Below, piece by piece: positions 39,059 through 49,801 of a stretch of DNA of 54,927 nt. The notes beneath the pieces are model-generated. The model did no database searches, had not been told where the DNA came from, and worked only from the letters and a program-made list of their open reading frames with translations. The stretch is taken from the IMG/VR virus record IMGVR_UViG_3300021425_000048, positions 1 to 54,927 of that record; one strand, written 5' to 3'. The first letter of the stretch is position 1, and each line of letters opens with the position of its first letter. The translations under genes were made by a program, and so were the position numbers. The stretch comes from a virus.

Positions 39059-41173
39059 ATGGCAACTACGCCTTTAATTAAGACACCACAGGCAGATGGG
39101 GGAACGTTTTACACATTCTCCTCTTCAGCTAGAGATTTATCAAAGACTCTTAATAATGATAACATTAAGCTAGTCTTTTCTAAGTTTGTGCTTTTAAACA
39201 TACCAGATTTTGATAAACTAGATCCTGTTACATTTAGTAACTATGAAAACTATATGCAATTTGATACCATTGATGGTATGATTGCTAGCGGTGGACTAAA
39301 AGCAGATCCTAATGTTAACTTTACTGAAAGCCTTCAGAATTATGCGCTAAATTTAGAAGAGCTTATTATTAGTGATTCTTCGTATGATAATACTCTACAA
39401 CGATCTGTAGCCGAAAGGGTGTTTTTTAAATGGATGAAAGAAACTGGTGCTATGCGATTTCGCGAAGCTACTAATTTAGAAAAAAATCCAGGAGTAACGA
39501 GGCCACTATTTGTAGAAGAAGATGAAAATACTACAGGATCAACTCAATACCGGAGGGTAGTAAAATACATAGGTGATATTGACATTGTAAATAATGTAGA
39601 TAAAGCAGGAGAGGCTTATACAGAACTTTACATTAATGTACCTACTGAAGTTGGTGGAACACCAACAATTTTATTTGATTCTATTTCTGATGCTAATTAT
39701 CAACCAAGTTTAAAGATACAAGGTAAAGATGAATTTATTTTAGGTCGTAATGCAAGTACAGTACAGCCACAAGGTTTAAGTATTAATGCTTTTTATGATT
39801 ATGATCAACCTCTTTTAGGATTAGGCCCCGCTGGATACACTGATCCTAATGCTAATTGGATGGATGAACCAACCCCACCTAGTACAACGGATTCTTACTT
39901 TACTGAACCTATAACATTTACTAATCCAGTGAATGTTAATATAAGAAAATATCCAGGGGATTATAATAATCCTGTAGGTTTTACTGGGTCTGCTTACGTT
40001 AGATCAGAGTTAGATGGTATTTCAGTTGACTTTACATCTAATGATTACGAACAGATTGTAACCGATCCTACTATTTCTACTATTGCACAATTTAATGGTA
40101 CTGATTTAGCAAGTACATTTGAATTCAATGCTGTATTAGTGTATTATGATATGGTGGATACTAGCAATACAGCTAATACGGTTACCAACTTATATGGTAT
40201 TTTATTAGTGGATAACATTACACCAACAACTGATGGTGGGTACATACAGAGGTATCCTAAATATAAACCTAATAAAGTAACAGGGCAAAACGGTAATAGT
40301 TATGGATTTAAAATTAATTTACGATTTGATGCTTCACCAGGAACGGCTGGCATCGACACAATTGTCAATGACTATAACACATTTTCAATGCAGCTCTTCA
40401 GTGAAGCGACTGCACAACTTCAGGAATCTGCAAAAATATTCCAGACCCAACAATTAGAGATATCTACATTAGACCAAAAGGTTCAAGCGTTAGAAAATCA
40501 AATAACTAACGTTTCTGATGTAACTTCCTTACAGGCACAAATTGATAGTGTACAAGATCAACTTGATAATGCTAACCTTGCATTTGCTAATGATACAGTT
40601 TTACTTGATCTTATTGCTAAAAACTCAGATGAGATACAGGCATTAGCTACAGGTAATGTACCAATTACACTTCAGTATAATACTGATGTTATAAGACAAG
40701 GTGCTGGAATTAATGTTAATACAAATGTACCTAATCTTGTTACCATATCATTAGCTAATCAGCAGTATAACTTAACGGTACCTTTTAATAATGACCAGAT
40801 TCAAATAACTGTAGCTAATCCGCTAAACTTAAATCAAGCAACGCCTCAGGTATTTACAGCATTAAGAGAATATACTAATATGCTTAGGTTAGATACCGTT
40901 AATGAGGCTGGTGGTGATCTAAATATTTACATTAATGATACCAGTATCCAGTGGCAAACAGGGCAGACTCTACGACTAACATTTAATAACAACTTAAATA
41001 TAGGATCAAGAAATATAAGAGTATGGACTGATGCACCGAGTAGACTTAATAATGGTTCATATGGAATATCTATGGGAGTTATTGCAAATTCTGATATTTC
41101 AGAAAAACCTATCGTAGAATTTATCTGCACTGAACAAGGTGTACTGAATTTCGTATATGACATCATTAAATAA
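39059..41173 (+). CDS. Structural protein with coiled coil
   Basis: The gene encodes 704 residues. The N-terminal part carries FYTFSSSARDLSKTLNNDNIKLVFSKFVLLNIPD, a pattern I associate with large virion proteins of Bacteroidota phages. A coiled coil at about 460-530 (IFQTQQLEISTLDQKVQALENQITNVSDV...QIDSVQDQLDNA) suggests a trimer. A beta-rich head follows (VPITLQYNTDVI, ending VEFICTEQGVLNFVYDII). A baseplate-to-fibre connector is a reasonable guess. Confidence 0.65.
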   Translation: MATTPLIKTPQADGGTFYTFSSSARDLSKTLNNDNIKLVFSKFVLLNIPDFDKLDPVTFSNYENYMQFDTIDGMIASGGLKADPNVNFTESLQNYALNLEELIISDSSYDNTLQRSVAERVFFKWMKETGAMRFREATNLEKNPGVTRPLFVEEDENTTGSTQYRRVVKYIGDIDIVNNVDKAGEAYTELYINVPTEVGGTPTILFDSISDANYQPSLKIQGKDEFILGRNASTVQPQGLSINAFYDYDQPLLGLGPAGYTDPNANWMDEPTPPSTTDSYFTEPITFTNPVNVNIRKYPGDYNNPVGFTGSAYVRSELDGISVDFTSNDYEQIVTDPTISTIAQFNGTDLASTFEFNAVLVYYDMVDTSNTANTVTNLYGILLVDNITPTTDGGYIQRYPKYKPNKVTGQNGNSYGFKINLRFDASPGTAGIDTIVNDYNTFSMQLFSEATAQLQESAKIFQTQQLEISTLDQKVQALENQITNVSDVTSLQAQIDSVQDQLDNANLAFANDTVLLDLIAKNSDEIQALATGNVPITLQYNTDVIRQGAGINVNTNVPNLVTISLANQQYNLTVPFNNDQIQITVANPLNLNQATPQVFTALREYTNMLRLDTVNEAGGDLNIYINDTSIQWQTGQTLRLTFNNNLNIGSRNIRVWTDAPSRLNNGSYGISMGVIANSDISEKPIVEFICTEQGVLNFVYDIIK

Positions 41174-41198
41174 ATAATAAAAGAAAGTAAAAAGACTA

Positions 41199-44100
41199 AT
41201 GGCTGAAAACAATTCAATATCAACACTTTTACCAGAACTTCTTAGATTATTTAATAATTCATTAGAAAGTTTTGAAAAGGTTAATCAGGCCATAACTTCT
41301 AGTAATGAATCTGTAACTATCAATATTCAAAATGATGATGGGACAAATTCAAGAGTAACTATTCCTAGCTTTGGTTTTCTAAAAAATTCAGTAGATAGAT
41401 TACAATCTAATATTGATACGATAACTAATCTTAATGGTTCTGACAGTTCAATAAGACTGTCAGATGGTACTTTTAGAAAGTTAGTGCTTGCCAAAGTCCC
41501 AACAGAAGCACCTGATTTAAATTCATTAAATTCTATTGAAAGTTTTAATGTTAAATCTAATTGGTTTTTTGAAGAATTAATAAATCCTTTACTTTACATT
41601 TCTTTTGATTTAACTAACCAGGTCCCTATTGATACTGAGAGAGCAATAATCCAAAGATACATTTTAAATACAAATACTCAAACTAAAATCAATTTCTTTA
41701 ATAGTAATTTTGAAGGAAGATCGGATATTGATTATACAACTTTTTTACAAGATATTGTAGAAAGAAATATTTCATATGTATTAGATGAATCTGTTGTTGA
41801 CTTACCTCCTAGAGTAAAAAGATACACTGGAAAGTTTAGTGTATTAAGAATATCAGATGCTACAGTTACAGAGGAAATAAACGGTGTTACTGTCACTTCC
41901 CAAAAGAAACAATATAAACTAAATAAGATATTTTATACTGACTCTAATGCCGATTTTGATGACACCGTTCAACTGGCAGTAGGCGATAGTCTTGAAGTAG
42001 TAAGTAATCCTATTAACACTAGATATAAAATTACAAAATTAGATTCAAGTACTAATACTGTTATATTACAATTAGTTGAAGGATCTGAGCCGATTAGGAT
42101 TGGTGCTGATGTTTTAAAAATTGCATCAAGTATAAATGATGATATTCAAGTTGACGTCACTGTTGGTTTTAATGAAAGATGTGTTACTTTTATTAAACCT
42201 ATTGATCCGGATTCTAAAATCCCATCTGTTAATTGGTCTCCAGGTAGTGCATTTTACACGAATACACTGACCACCATTAATGCTGCAGGTGCGCAACAAA
42301 CATTAGCTGAATTTTATCAGCAAAGTGCTATTGATTTTGGATCTATGCTTTTATCATTTGCCGATGATAAGATTCCTACTACAAGAGAAGGTGTTAAACC
42401 TAATGCACCTGAATTAACAGTAGAGGACTTTGGTGTTAAGTTAATCAATGGTCAAGTTAGCGACTCACCTGCGATAGTAGAGCTAACTGATTTAAATAAC
42501 CAGAAAAATACAATAGAAGCAACTCTTAAGGAACTGGATGGTGCAATTGCACAAAGCAGAACAAAAATACAAACTACAAATTATTCAACTGAAGTTGAGA
42601 GAGATGCTGACAAAAACTCATTACAGGGATTAATTACCGAGCGGTCTTCTCAGGCTGAGTTATATGCATCGGTCGTAAAGGAAATTGATGCTAAGTCAAA
42701 AGATAATTCAGTATCTAGTATTACACCTAAGTATAGAACTAGAGGATTTTGGCCAATGCCACAGGAGAAGTCAACTCCTGCCACTGGAACGCAATCTATT
42801 GTTAAATTTAAAATAAGATACCGATATTTATCTAGTGATGGTGCAGCTAATCCTGTTGACCAATTTACATTTACTGACGGTTCAGGTACTAGCCAAGGTG
42901 CATTTTCAAATTATAATATAGTCGAAAGCGACTTAAGGCCTAGGACAAAGAACCCTATGACAGGGACTTATGAATGGGTTCCTATTAATACTGATAATGC
43001 CGACGCGGTTAATATTAATCAATTAGATATACCTATTAGAAAGGGTGAGCAGGTAGAAGTTCAAGTTAAATCTATCAGTGAGGCAGGGTGGCCATCAAAT
43101 CCATTGGAGAGTGATTGGTCAGATTCAGTCATTATACCATTTCCGGCAGATCTTAGTTCTGATAATGCAGTTGAATCAATTCTTAATCAAAATCAACAGG
43201 ATTTAGCTAAAGTTAGTCTTGAGGAAGATTTAAATGCAAAGGGCATCGATCAACATTTAAGTAGTTCATTTACGGCAAATGAAACCTATTATGCCCACTC
43301 TTCTCCGGTAATTGCCTCAGGGTTTTTGTCTGAAAATCAAACGCCTATTGATTTATTTACTAAGTTAACTGAAATGCAAAATCAATTAGATTTATTTGCA
43401 GAAATACTTAAAAATGCAGAAGGTAATTTAGTCGTAACATTAATAGACGATCAAGGTAATGTTACTAACCTTAAAAGAAATACTGATAATAAAATATTTG
43501 CTGGATTTTATTCACAAGAAGTATCTAATCTCGATGATCCTAGAGGTGCTATCATATCCAAAACATTCTTTATCAATTTAGCTAATAATGAACAGACTGG
43601 ATTGAGATTAATTTCTAGAATAGCTGGTAATAGAAACCGAATGGTTAAGCAATCAGAAAATCCAAATTATACATTAACTGAAGTTACTGGTGGAAGTACA
43701 ATTCTACCTGCTACTTATCCATGGTTAGATAATAGTCAAAACAACCAAAGTAACGGTAGAGCAACTTATACTTCTGATGATGCTGATTATAATACTATCA
43801 GGAAATATGATTTGACACCAGTTCTATTAACCAATCCTACTATTGATATTGATTGGCAATATGGACAAACCACGTCATTAGTACCTTTTCAATCTACACA
43901 AAATAAGAATCAGTTTATTAATAGTAGATTTAGTGATGTTTCATCTGAGGAAACTTTCTATAATTATAATAACCCATCAAATGAGTTTACGTTTAATTTA
44001 GATACTGCCGAAAACTTTTACGGCAGATCTACTGATAGTGCACAAATTGTAACTGGTGAGTTTATTTGGGGTGGTGCATTTAACGAGTTAGGGGAACCTA

Positions 44101-45074
44101 CTACAGCACCATCATATTTACCTGTTACTGGTGACGATACATTAGAGGTACATATCACACACCCTTTTGTTGCATCTTATGCTGCATATAAACAGGCGTA
44201 TGAAGAAAGAACTGGTGATACTACAACATTACCTGCTACTATACCGACTGGTACGTTTTTAGATTGTACTTCTACTTCAGGTAATGGTACTGCAAATGTT
44301 TTATTTAGACATTCTAAATTTATACCATTGCAGTCGGATTCACCAAAGGGAAAACAGCAAGCTATTTATTTAAATGAAAATATAGTTGAACTAAATACGT
44401 TATCAACTACTGGTCTTCTCGCGGGTGCAACATTCCCAGCAACAGGGCAAACATTAGAACCTAGCCCATCTCTATTTTCTATTACTGCATTACAAAGTGT
44501 AAATTCAGGAAATGGCTACAGTAGAAATGTTAAAGGATCATTTTCTAATTTTGATCAATATATGTTAGGAAAGCAAAGCTGTGGATCATACCTATTCTTA
44601 TCATCAGATGATCATAGCAATATTCAAGTTAATGGTGATTCAATTCAATCTGCAGAGGTTGTACAGTTTGGCCAACAAAATTCTATAAACATACCTTTAG
44701 TATTCCAATATAGAATGACTGACTATTTTGGTACAGGATCTGGTAATTCAGGCGGTATTGGAAATATTGCAGGGGACAGCACAGGTGCCACTGTTAATGT
44801 CACGTATGCCAAAAGGATAGGATTTGATATTTATCCTAATAACCAAGATGTTTATCAATACGACATTGAACTGTTTGCAAAATACAGATCTGATAATCTA
44901 AATATAGATGTATTCCCATCGCAGACAGTTACTAAAGGATTAAGTGATTTAGAAAAAGTTTTAACAACACTAAGCCCTTCGGTTACCGCAACTAGAGTAA
45001 ATCAAGTTGTTAGGACCGGTGGTAGAAATATTGAGGCTGTCACTAGAGGATCTAACGAACCTGGTTTAGGTTAA
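41199..45074 (+). CDS. Very large structural protein
   Basis: The gene encodes 1291 residues. A helical N-terminus (LLPELLRLFNNSLESFEKVNQAI) is followed by mixed beta domains; at about 425-505 there is a coiled coil (LNNQKNTIEATLKELDGAIAQSRTKIQ) and next to it, about 520-640, a fibronectin type III-like stretch (IVKFKIRYRYLSSDG, QVEVQVKSISEAGWPSNPLESDWSDSVII). The C-terminal half is rich in Asn/Thr/Gly. It lies among baseplate and fibre genes and is probably part of the distal tail. No closer assignment is possible. Confidence 0.65.
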   Translation: MAENNSISTLLPELLRLFNNSLESFEKVNQAITSSNESVTINIQNDDGTNSRVTIPSFGFLKNSVDRLQSNIDTITNLNGSDSSIRLSDGTFRKLVLAKVPTEAPDLNSLNSIESFNVKSNWFFEELINPLLYISFDLTNQVPIDTERAIIQRYILNTNTQTKINFFNSNFEGRSDIDYTTFLQDIVERNISYVLDESVVDLPPRVKRYTGKFSVLRISDATVTEEINGVTVTSQKKQYKLNKIFYTDSNADFDDTVQLAVGDSLEVVSNPINTRYKITKLDSSTNTVILQLVEGSEPIRIGADVLKIASSINDDIQVDVTVGFNERCVTFIKPIDPDSKIPSVNWSPGSAFYTNTLTTINAAGAQQTLAEFYQQSAIDFGSMLLSFADDKIPTTREGVKPNAPELTVEDFGVKLINGQVSDSPAIVELTDLNNQKNTIEATLKELDGAIAQSRTKIQTTNYSTEVERDADKNSLQGLITERSSQAELYASVVKEIDAKSKDNSVSSITPKYRTRGFWPMPQEKSTPATGTQSIVKFKIRYRYLSSDGAANPVDQFTFTDGSGTSQGAFSNYNIVESDLRPRTKNPMTGTYEWVPINTDNADAVNINQLDIPIRKGEQVEVQVKSISEAGWPSNPLESDWSDSVIIPFPADLSSDNAVESILNQNQQDLAKVSLEEDLNAKGIDQHLSSSFTANETYYAHSSPVIASGFLSENQTPIDLFTKLTEMQNQLDLFAEILKNAEGNLVVTLIDDQGNVTNLKRNTDNKIFAGFYSQEVSNLDDPRGAIISKTFFINLANNEQTGLRLISRIAGNRNRMVKQSENPNYTLTEVTGGSTILPATYPWLDNSQNNQSNGRATYTSDDADYNTIRKYDLTPVLLTNPTIDIDWQYGQTTSLVPFQSTQNKNQFINSRFSDVSSEETFYNYNNPSNEFTFNLDTAENFYGRSTDSAQIVTGEFIWGGAFNELGEPTTAPSYLPVTGDDTLEVHITHPFVASYAAYKQAYEERTGDTTTLPATIPTGTFLDCTSTSGNGTANVLFRHSKFIPLQSDSPKGKQQAIYLNENIVELNTLSTTGLLAGATFPATGQTLEPSPSLFSITALQSVNSGNGYSRNVKGSFSNFDQYMLGKQSCGSYLFLSSDDHSNIQVNGDSIQSAEVVQFGQQNSINIPLVFQYRMTDYFGTGSGNSGGIGNIAGDSTGATVNVTYAKRIGFDIYPNNQDVYQYDIELFAKYRSDNLNIDVFPSQTVTKGLSDLEKVLTTLSPSVTATRVNQVVRTGGRNIEAVTRGSNEPGLG

Positions 45075-45094
45075 TTTTTTGCCATCGCTTTGGT

Positions 45095-45103
45095 GAATAA
45101 ATA
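45095..45103 (+). promoter_or_regulatory. Late-type element, variant
   Basis: GAATAAATA followed by AAAAAAGCG, 17 bases before the ATG at 45121. It lies in the longest non-coding gap (46 bases) of the fibre region. Confidence 0.4.
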
Positions 45104-45120
45104 AAAAAAGCGAAAAATAA

Positions 45121-48100
45121 ATGGCTGAAAAACTTTTTGATAAAGCATCCTATAGTATTGTAAGAACAAATCCAAAACTTACTGGTAATGTTAAACTGGT
45201 ATCTAATGGCGATGATTTATATTTAGAATCATTTAGTGCTAACACCGCGTTAGCCGCATCTTCGTTTAAGGCCTTTAAGCTAAGCGGTAAAAATACCTAT
45301 GATAAAGATGTTTTTACATTCTTCCAGGAAGGAAAATTCCCAAAGAGATTAGCATACGAAGTTTTTCAAGAATACCAAGATGTCTCTGTCCTATCTGAAT
45401 ACCAGAATCAATATGAAATGTTTTACTCTGCCGGGACTCGTGCTGTTTCTTCATCTTCATATAATGAGGATCTAGGTATGCTAGCACCTATTTGGTTAAA
45501 TGAACAAATACCAAATAATTTTGTTATATTTAGAATAGATAATCCGGCGGCAGTTAATAACATTAATGAGTCTTTAGAAAATAACAATTATCTTGATGCA
45601 CAGACATCCGCTGCATTTACTAAAAATGTATTAGAAAATTGTACTGCAATTAAAACTTTTGATTTAACATCTAATAGCTTACTTGGATCTTATATCAGAA
45701 ATTACAGAAACCAAGAATCCTTTCCTACTTCACCTCTTAATATTACTTGGAGAAGAGATGAGCCGATTCAATGGAATGGAATTAATTATACCAAGGGTGG
45801 GTTTACATCAGCTGGTAGTTTTTCATATGATGGTTTAATTTCTAAAGATGCCACTATTATACAAAATGAATACTTTTTTACTGAAGGGTTTGAAAGAAAC
45901 AATGTATTATTAGCAAATTTAATCAATTTGGAGTTTTTATTCTCAGATGATAATGCTGAAGATTATTCTATTAATAGGTATTTTGGATTATATGTAAATG
46001 AAGTAGAAGAAGGTAAGTTTGATATATCAGGCGTTGGGTTTTACAAAAATACAGAAAAAACACAATTACCTAAGATTACTAATATTAATGAAGTATCAGA
46101 ACAACTAAATACTCCATTTGAGATGACTAATGAAAATGGTATTTTAGTCTACCTAGATCCTGAAAAAACTACCACAATTACTGGATTACCTACACCTTCT
46201 AGAGTTAATGAAGTAGAATCTATTTTTTATGTTAAGGATAAAGATAATCAATTTCATACTGTTAAGAAAGGTTCTCAGTGGGGTGATAATCAAATAAGAC
46301 TGTTTGATAAAAAAATTGACATATCAAAATTAGCCGGATTTAAAAAACCTGATGCATATGCAAATGCTGAAATTTTAAGTAGGAAAGGTAAGGCTACATG
46401 TAGCTTTAAAATCACAGAGGAGCTTACTGATGGCTTTAGAATATCATTTTTCGATGGTATAAATTCAGTTGGACAAATTTCAGCCAGTTCATCAGAGGCA
46501 CCTTCACCAGGTACTAATAAGTTTGGTTTTTTTAGCCCAGCTGGAACGGTACAAGAAATTGCAATTGCAATTTCTAATGCAATAAATATAGGAATACCTG
46601 AAGAGCAAAGATTTTTTGTAGCTTCATACAATGATGATACTGTTTACATTCAATCTAGGTATGGTGGATCAAGATTTAATAGACTTAATTTTACAATGGA
46701 TTTTATTGATTATCCACTCATGGTTAATTCAATTAAGTCTTACCCAAACACAGATTTAATTAGTCCTAATAATAATTTCGTAGGGGGTAATGATTTTGAG
46801 CAATCATTATTAAAGGTAATAAACGGAGATCAAGATAGATTTACAAAAGGCAATTATATACAAACCAAAGATGGCTTTACTCAGATTGGTGATTATGTAC
46901 CTTATTTAGAAGAACCTATAGTTAATCCTAGTGGTAAGATTATAGGATACACTGGGGTAAATGATAATGTAATCATTACTCTTAATGATAATCAAATAGA
47001 AATAACTCGCAGTGGGCAGGTCGCCGTGTATTCTGATTATAGGTCAGCATTCGGTAGATTTTCTATTTTTCCAGTTAGAGATTTTGATTATGATTTTTAT
47101 AGCACAATGTACAGTGAAATGGGTGAGCTTAATTACGAGGATGCTCATTATAATCAAACTGATGCAAATGGCAATTACATAAATATTAGTAATAATCCAG
47201 AAGTCAGAGAGTTTTATGATGATGGTGGTTTTTCTAAACTTATAGACTTATTAAAGGATGCAGACCCTGATCAAAGCTTTGATACTGTTATTAACTCCGA
47301 GTATGATAGACTTGAGGAAAATTATTTAAAACAACAAGCAGTAGCATCTAGAGTAATACCTTATATTAATAAGTGGTCATGGTTAAAAGATGGTAAAAAT
47401 GTTAGAAACTTGCCATATAGTTTAAATTTAAGTGAAGCATTTGGGCAAAATAATTTTGCCCCTTCAAAATACACGGTTGGACAGGATCCTATTGGATTTA
47501 CTCATGAATGGTATTACTTATGCGAATTCCCATATTACTTTGATGATGAAGCAATAAAAAGTTCTTGGAGTTATATTGATAATGCTCCTGTAGATTCAAC
47601 CGAGGCTAACCCTATTACTGGTGCTGTGTATGAACCAGGTACATTCCAAAAAGTAGATAAAGATTATTTTAATGATTATTTTATTGTTGATAAGTTTACT
47701 ACTGGCAATACTATAAATTTAATTGACAGGCAATTAAGATACGGTAGATTTTCAGGAGGAAACGAAAAGAACTTTGCAGAAGCATTTTTGAGAGGTGTTA
47801 GAGTTATAGCTAAACCAAAAAGTGACCCGACGCAAAAACCGAACTTTAATGCAAAATCATTATCATATGTTAATGATGGTAGATTTAATGACTATAGGTT
47901 TTCGGTAATGCTTATACCAAATGCTCCAGATAAACCTGAAACACAGATTAAATTTATTAAAAACGATAAGTGGAAAACGGTTGTTATGTTAATCTTCATA
48001 ACTCTTGATAATGAATGTATTAATAATGGATCCCAATCATTGGATAGAACTACACTATATTCGTTTGAAAGCGATTATAAAACTGGTACAGGTAATGAAG

Positions 48101-49794
48101 AATGTAATCCTCTTATAAACACAGATCAAAATTATGAATATAAGAATGGTATAGTACAGGGTGCCATCAGTTTTGTGGCGTCTTCGCTTAACCCTTCCCT
48201 TAATGCATATTTAATTCAAGGCGTACCTGATGTAAATGGTGTAAAACCTAAATTTTTAAGAGATATTACAATAGGTAGCGACGGACAGTTTAATCCTATT
48301 ATATTTGAAACTGGTGGTGTGTCTTATAAAATAGATAATATAATAAGGGTTGTATCAGATGACCAATTCTTTGTAGGTATTAATGGTATCACAGCAGACG
48401 GTAGCCCATACATACCTGGTGGCCCTATCCCAAGTTCAATTGAATTACTATCCGCAACATATACAACAATTGGCGGTGGTTTTAATACATACTCTTCTCG
48501 TTTATCAAGTATTGGGTTTGCGGACATATTTGAAAATGTAAATAAAGGAAATCCTAACATAGTTTATGAAACTATCGATAAACTAGGAAATAGGGTTATA
48601 ACTGATACTGGTGATTTAGCTCAAACATTTTCTATCGAATTACGTGCACAATCTGATATTCTTAAATCTGTGTATATCGGTGTGTTACCTGATCCTGCAA
48701 AACCTACGGTATTCAATTTAACTAATGTTATAGGTTATGACTTATCATTACAAACCAAACCTCGTATCACACCAATAGGTCGACATGCAGGTTATTATCA
48801 ACCAACCTCTTTAGACATTTTCTATTTTAGAGATCCTTATTTAAATATCAATTTTGATAATGTTACCGGGTCTACTGGCACAGGATCTACTGGCACAGGA
48901 TCTACTGGTACAGGATCTACTGGTGGCCCAATACCTGATGAAATTTATAAGTTTAAAGTTTTGGAATTATGTAGATATGCAAATACACAGTTTCACAGTT
49001 CCGATGTTAATAATTTTGGACAAATTAAGAACTTATTTTATCATAAGGTTAATGAAGAAGATCCTTCTACTGTATTAGAGCTTTCTACTGATAGTGCATA
49101 CTTAAGTTTATATCCTCTGGTTAATGAAGTAGGTATTGCAAGTAGAAACTTTTATACATTCTCATCTAACTGGGAGCCTGCATATTTTAGGAAAAGCATT
49201 GATAAATCTCAGATAGAATCAATAATTGGTACGAGAGCAATGACAGAAAGAAAATCCTTTTTTGGATCTAAGTATTTAAAGGTGCCTTCACAAATTGAAT
49301 TAGAAACTTTTTTACATGCCGATGAATTTATAAAAGATGCAATAAAACAGCCTTCATTAGTGAATGGTACATTTATGACAGAAGAAAATGAAACATTTGT
49401 TAAGTTTTATCTGTTTATCCAAAAGAGATTAATCGAATATCTGTTTGAGCCTATTAAAAATCAATTTAAGAAATATATTAAGCCTGAGTTTAGCTATAAT
49501 GATATAGAGACTTTAGATGATGATGTAATAAGATACATTCAGCAAAACATACTATCTCTATATAAGATATCTAATGTAGACTTTTATGTTAAAGAAAGCC
49601 GAGAAAAATTACCTTTGAATTATACCACAGCACTATTAACCAATTCTGAAAAGTCTGCATCCGGTTTAACAATCAACAAAGCAATCGGATCTACATTACT
49701 TAATACTAATCCATTTGATCTTAGCTTAATATATAACAAAAGGACAGGTTTTACTGAATCATTTGGCTTTAGTATAACTATAGTTAAAAAATAA
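45121..49794 (+). CDS. Giant structural protein
   Basis: The gene encodes 1557 residues, the largest in the window. The N-terminus has FTFFQEGKFPKRLAYEVFQEYQDVSVLSEYQNQYEMFYSAG, a pattern I associate with giant virion proteins of Bacteroidota phages. Many beta-rich repeats of the type LISKDATIIQNEYFFTEGFERNNVLLANLINLEFLF follow. A short Gly-Ser-Thr-Gly-Thr spacer sits at residues 1250-1269 (nucleotide repeat at 48868-48927), separating the body from a helical C-terminal domain (IEYLFEPIKNQFKKYIKPEFSYNDIETLDDDVIRYI). It is probably a tail or baseplate appendage component. Confidence 0.65.
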   Translation: MAEKLFDKASYSIVRTNPKLTGNVKLVSNGDDLYLESFSANTALAASSFKAFKLSGKNTYDKDVFTFFQEGKFPKRLAYEVFQEYQDVSVLSEYQNQYEMFYSAGTRAVSSSSYNEDLGMLAPIWLNEQIPNNFVIFRIDNPAAVNNINESLENNNYLDAQTSAAFTKNVLENCTAIKTFDLTSNSLLGSYIRNYRNQESFPTSPLNITWRRDEPIQWNGINYTKGGFTSAGSFSYDGLISKDATIIQNEYFFTEGFERNNVLLANLINLEFLFSDDNAEDYSINRYFGLYVNEVEEGKFDISGVGFYKNTEKTQLPKITNINEVSEQLNTPFEMTNENGILVYLDPEKTTTITGLPTPSRVNEVESIFYVKDKDNQFHTVKKGSQWGDNQIRLFDKKIDISKLAGFKKPDAYANAEILSRKGKATCSFKITEELTDGFRISFFDGINSVGQISASSSEAPSPGTNKFGFFSPAGTVQEIAIAISNAINIGIPEEQRFFVASYNDDTVYIQSRYGGSRFNRLNFTMDFIDYPLMVNSIKSYPNTDLISPNNNFVGGNDFEQSLLKVINGDQDRFTKGNYIQTKDGFTQIGDYVPYLEEPIVNPSGKIIGYTGVNDNVIITLNDNQIEITRSGQVAVYSDYRSAFGRFSIFPVRDFDYDFYSTMYSEMGELNYEDAHYNQTDANGNYINISNNPEVREFYDDGGFSKLIDLLKDADPDQSFDTVINSEYDRLEENYLKQQAVASRVIPYINKWSWLKDGKNVRNLPYSLNLSEAFGQNNFAPSKYTVGQDPIGFTHEWYYLCEFPYYFDDEAIKSSWSYIDNAPVDSTEANPITGAVYEPGTFQKVDKDYFNDYFIVDKFTTGNTINLIDRQLRYGRFSGGNEKNFAEAFLRGVRVIAKPKSDPTQKPNFNAKSLSYVNDGRFNDYRFSVMLIPNAPDKPETQIKFIKNDKWKTVVMLIFITLDNECINNGSQSLDRTTLYSFESDYKTGTGNEECNPLINTDQNYEYKNGIVQGAISFVASSLNPSLNAYLIQGVPDVNGVKPKFLRDITIGSDGQFNPIIFETGGVSYKIDNIIRVVSDDQFFVGINGITADGSPYIPGGPIPSSIELLSATYTTIGGGFNTYSSRLSSIGFADIFENVNKGNPNIVYETIDKLGNRVITDTGDLAQTFSIELRAQSDILKSVYIGVLPDPAKPTVFNLTNVIGYDLSLQTKPRITPIGRHAGYYQPTSLDIFYFRDPYLNINFDNVTGSTGTGSTGTGSTGTGSTGGPIPDEIYKFKVLELCRYANTQFHSSDVNNFGQIKNLFYHKVNEEDPSTVLELSTDSAYLSLYPLVNEVGIASRNFYTFSSNWEPAYFRKSIDKSQIESIIGTRAMTERKSFFGSKYLKVPSQIELETFLHADEFIKDAIKQPSLVNGTFMTEENETFVKFYLFIQKRLIEYLFEPIKNQFKKYIKPEFSYNDIETLDDDVIRYIQQNILSLYKISNVDFYVKESREKLPLNYTTALLTNSEKSASGLTINKAIGSTLLNTNPFDLSLIYNKRTGFTESFGFSITIVKK
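48868..48927 (+). repeat. 15-bp tandem repeat, four copies
   Basis: Units of the form GG[GA]TCTACTGGCACA occur four times in frame, encoding GSTGT x3 and GSTGG. Copies 1-2 and 3-4 differ by a silent C/T. It forms a flexible linker and a likely slippage site, where gain or loss of a unit keeps the frame. Confidence 0.9.
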
Positions 49795-49801
49795 GAACAG
49801 A

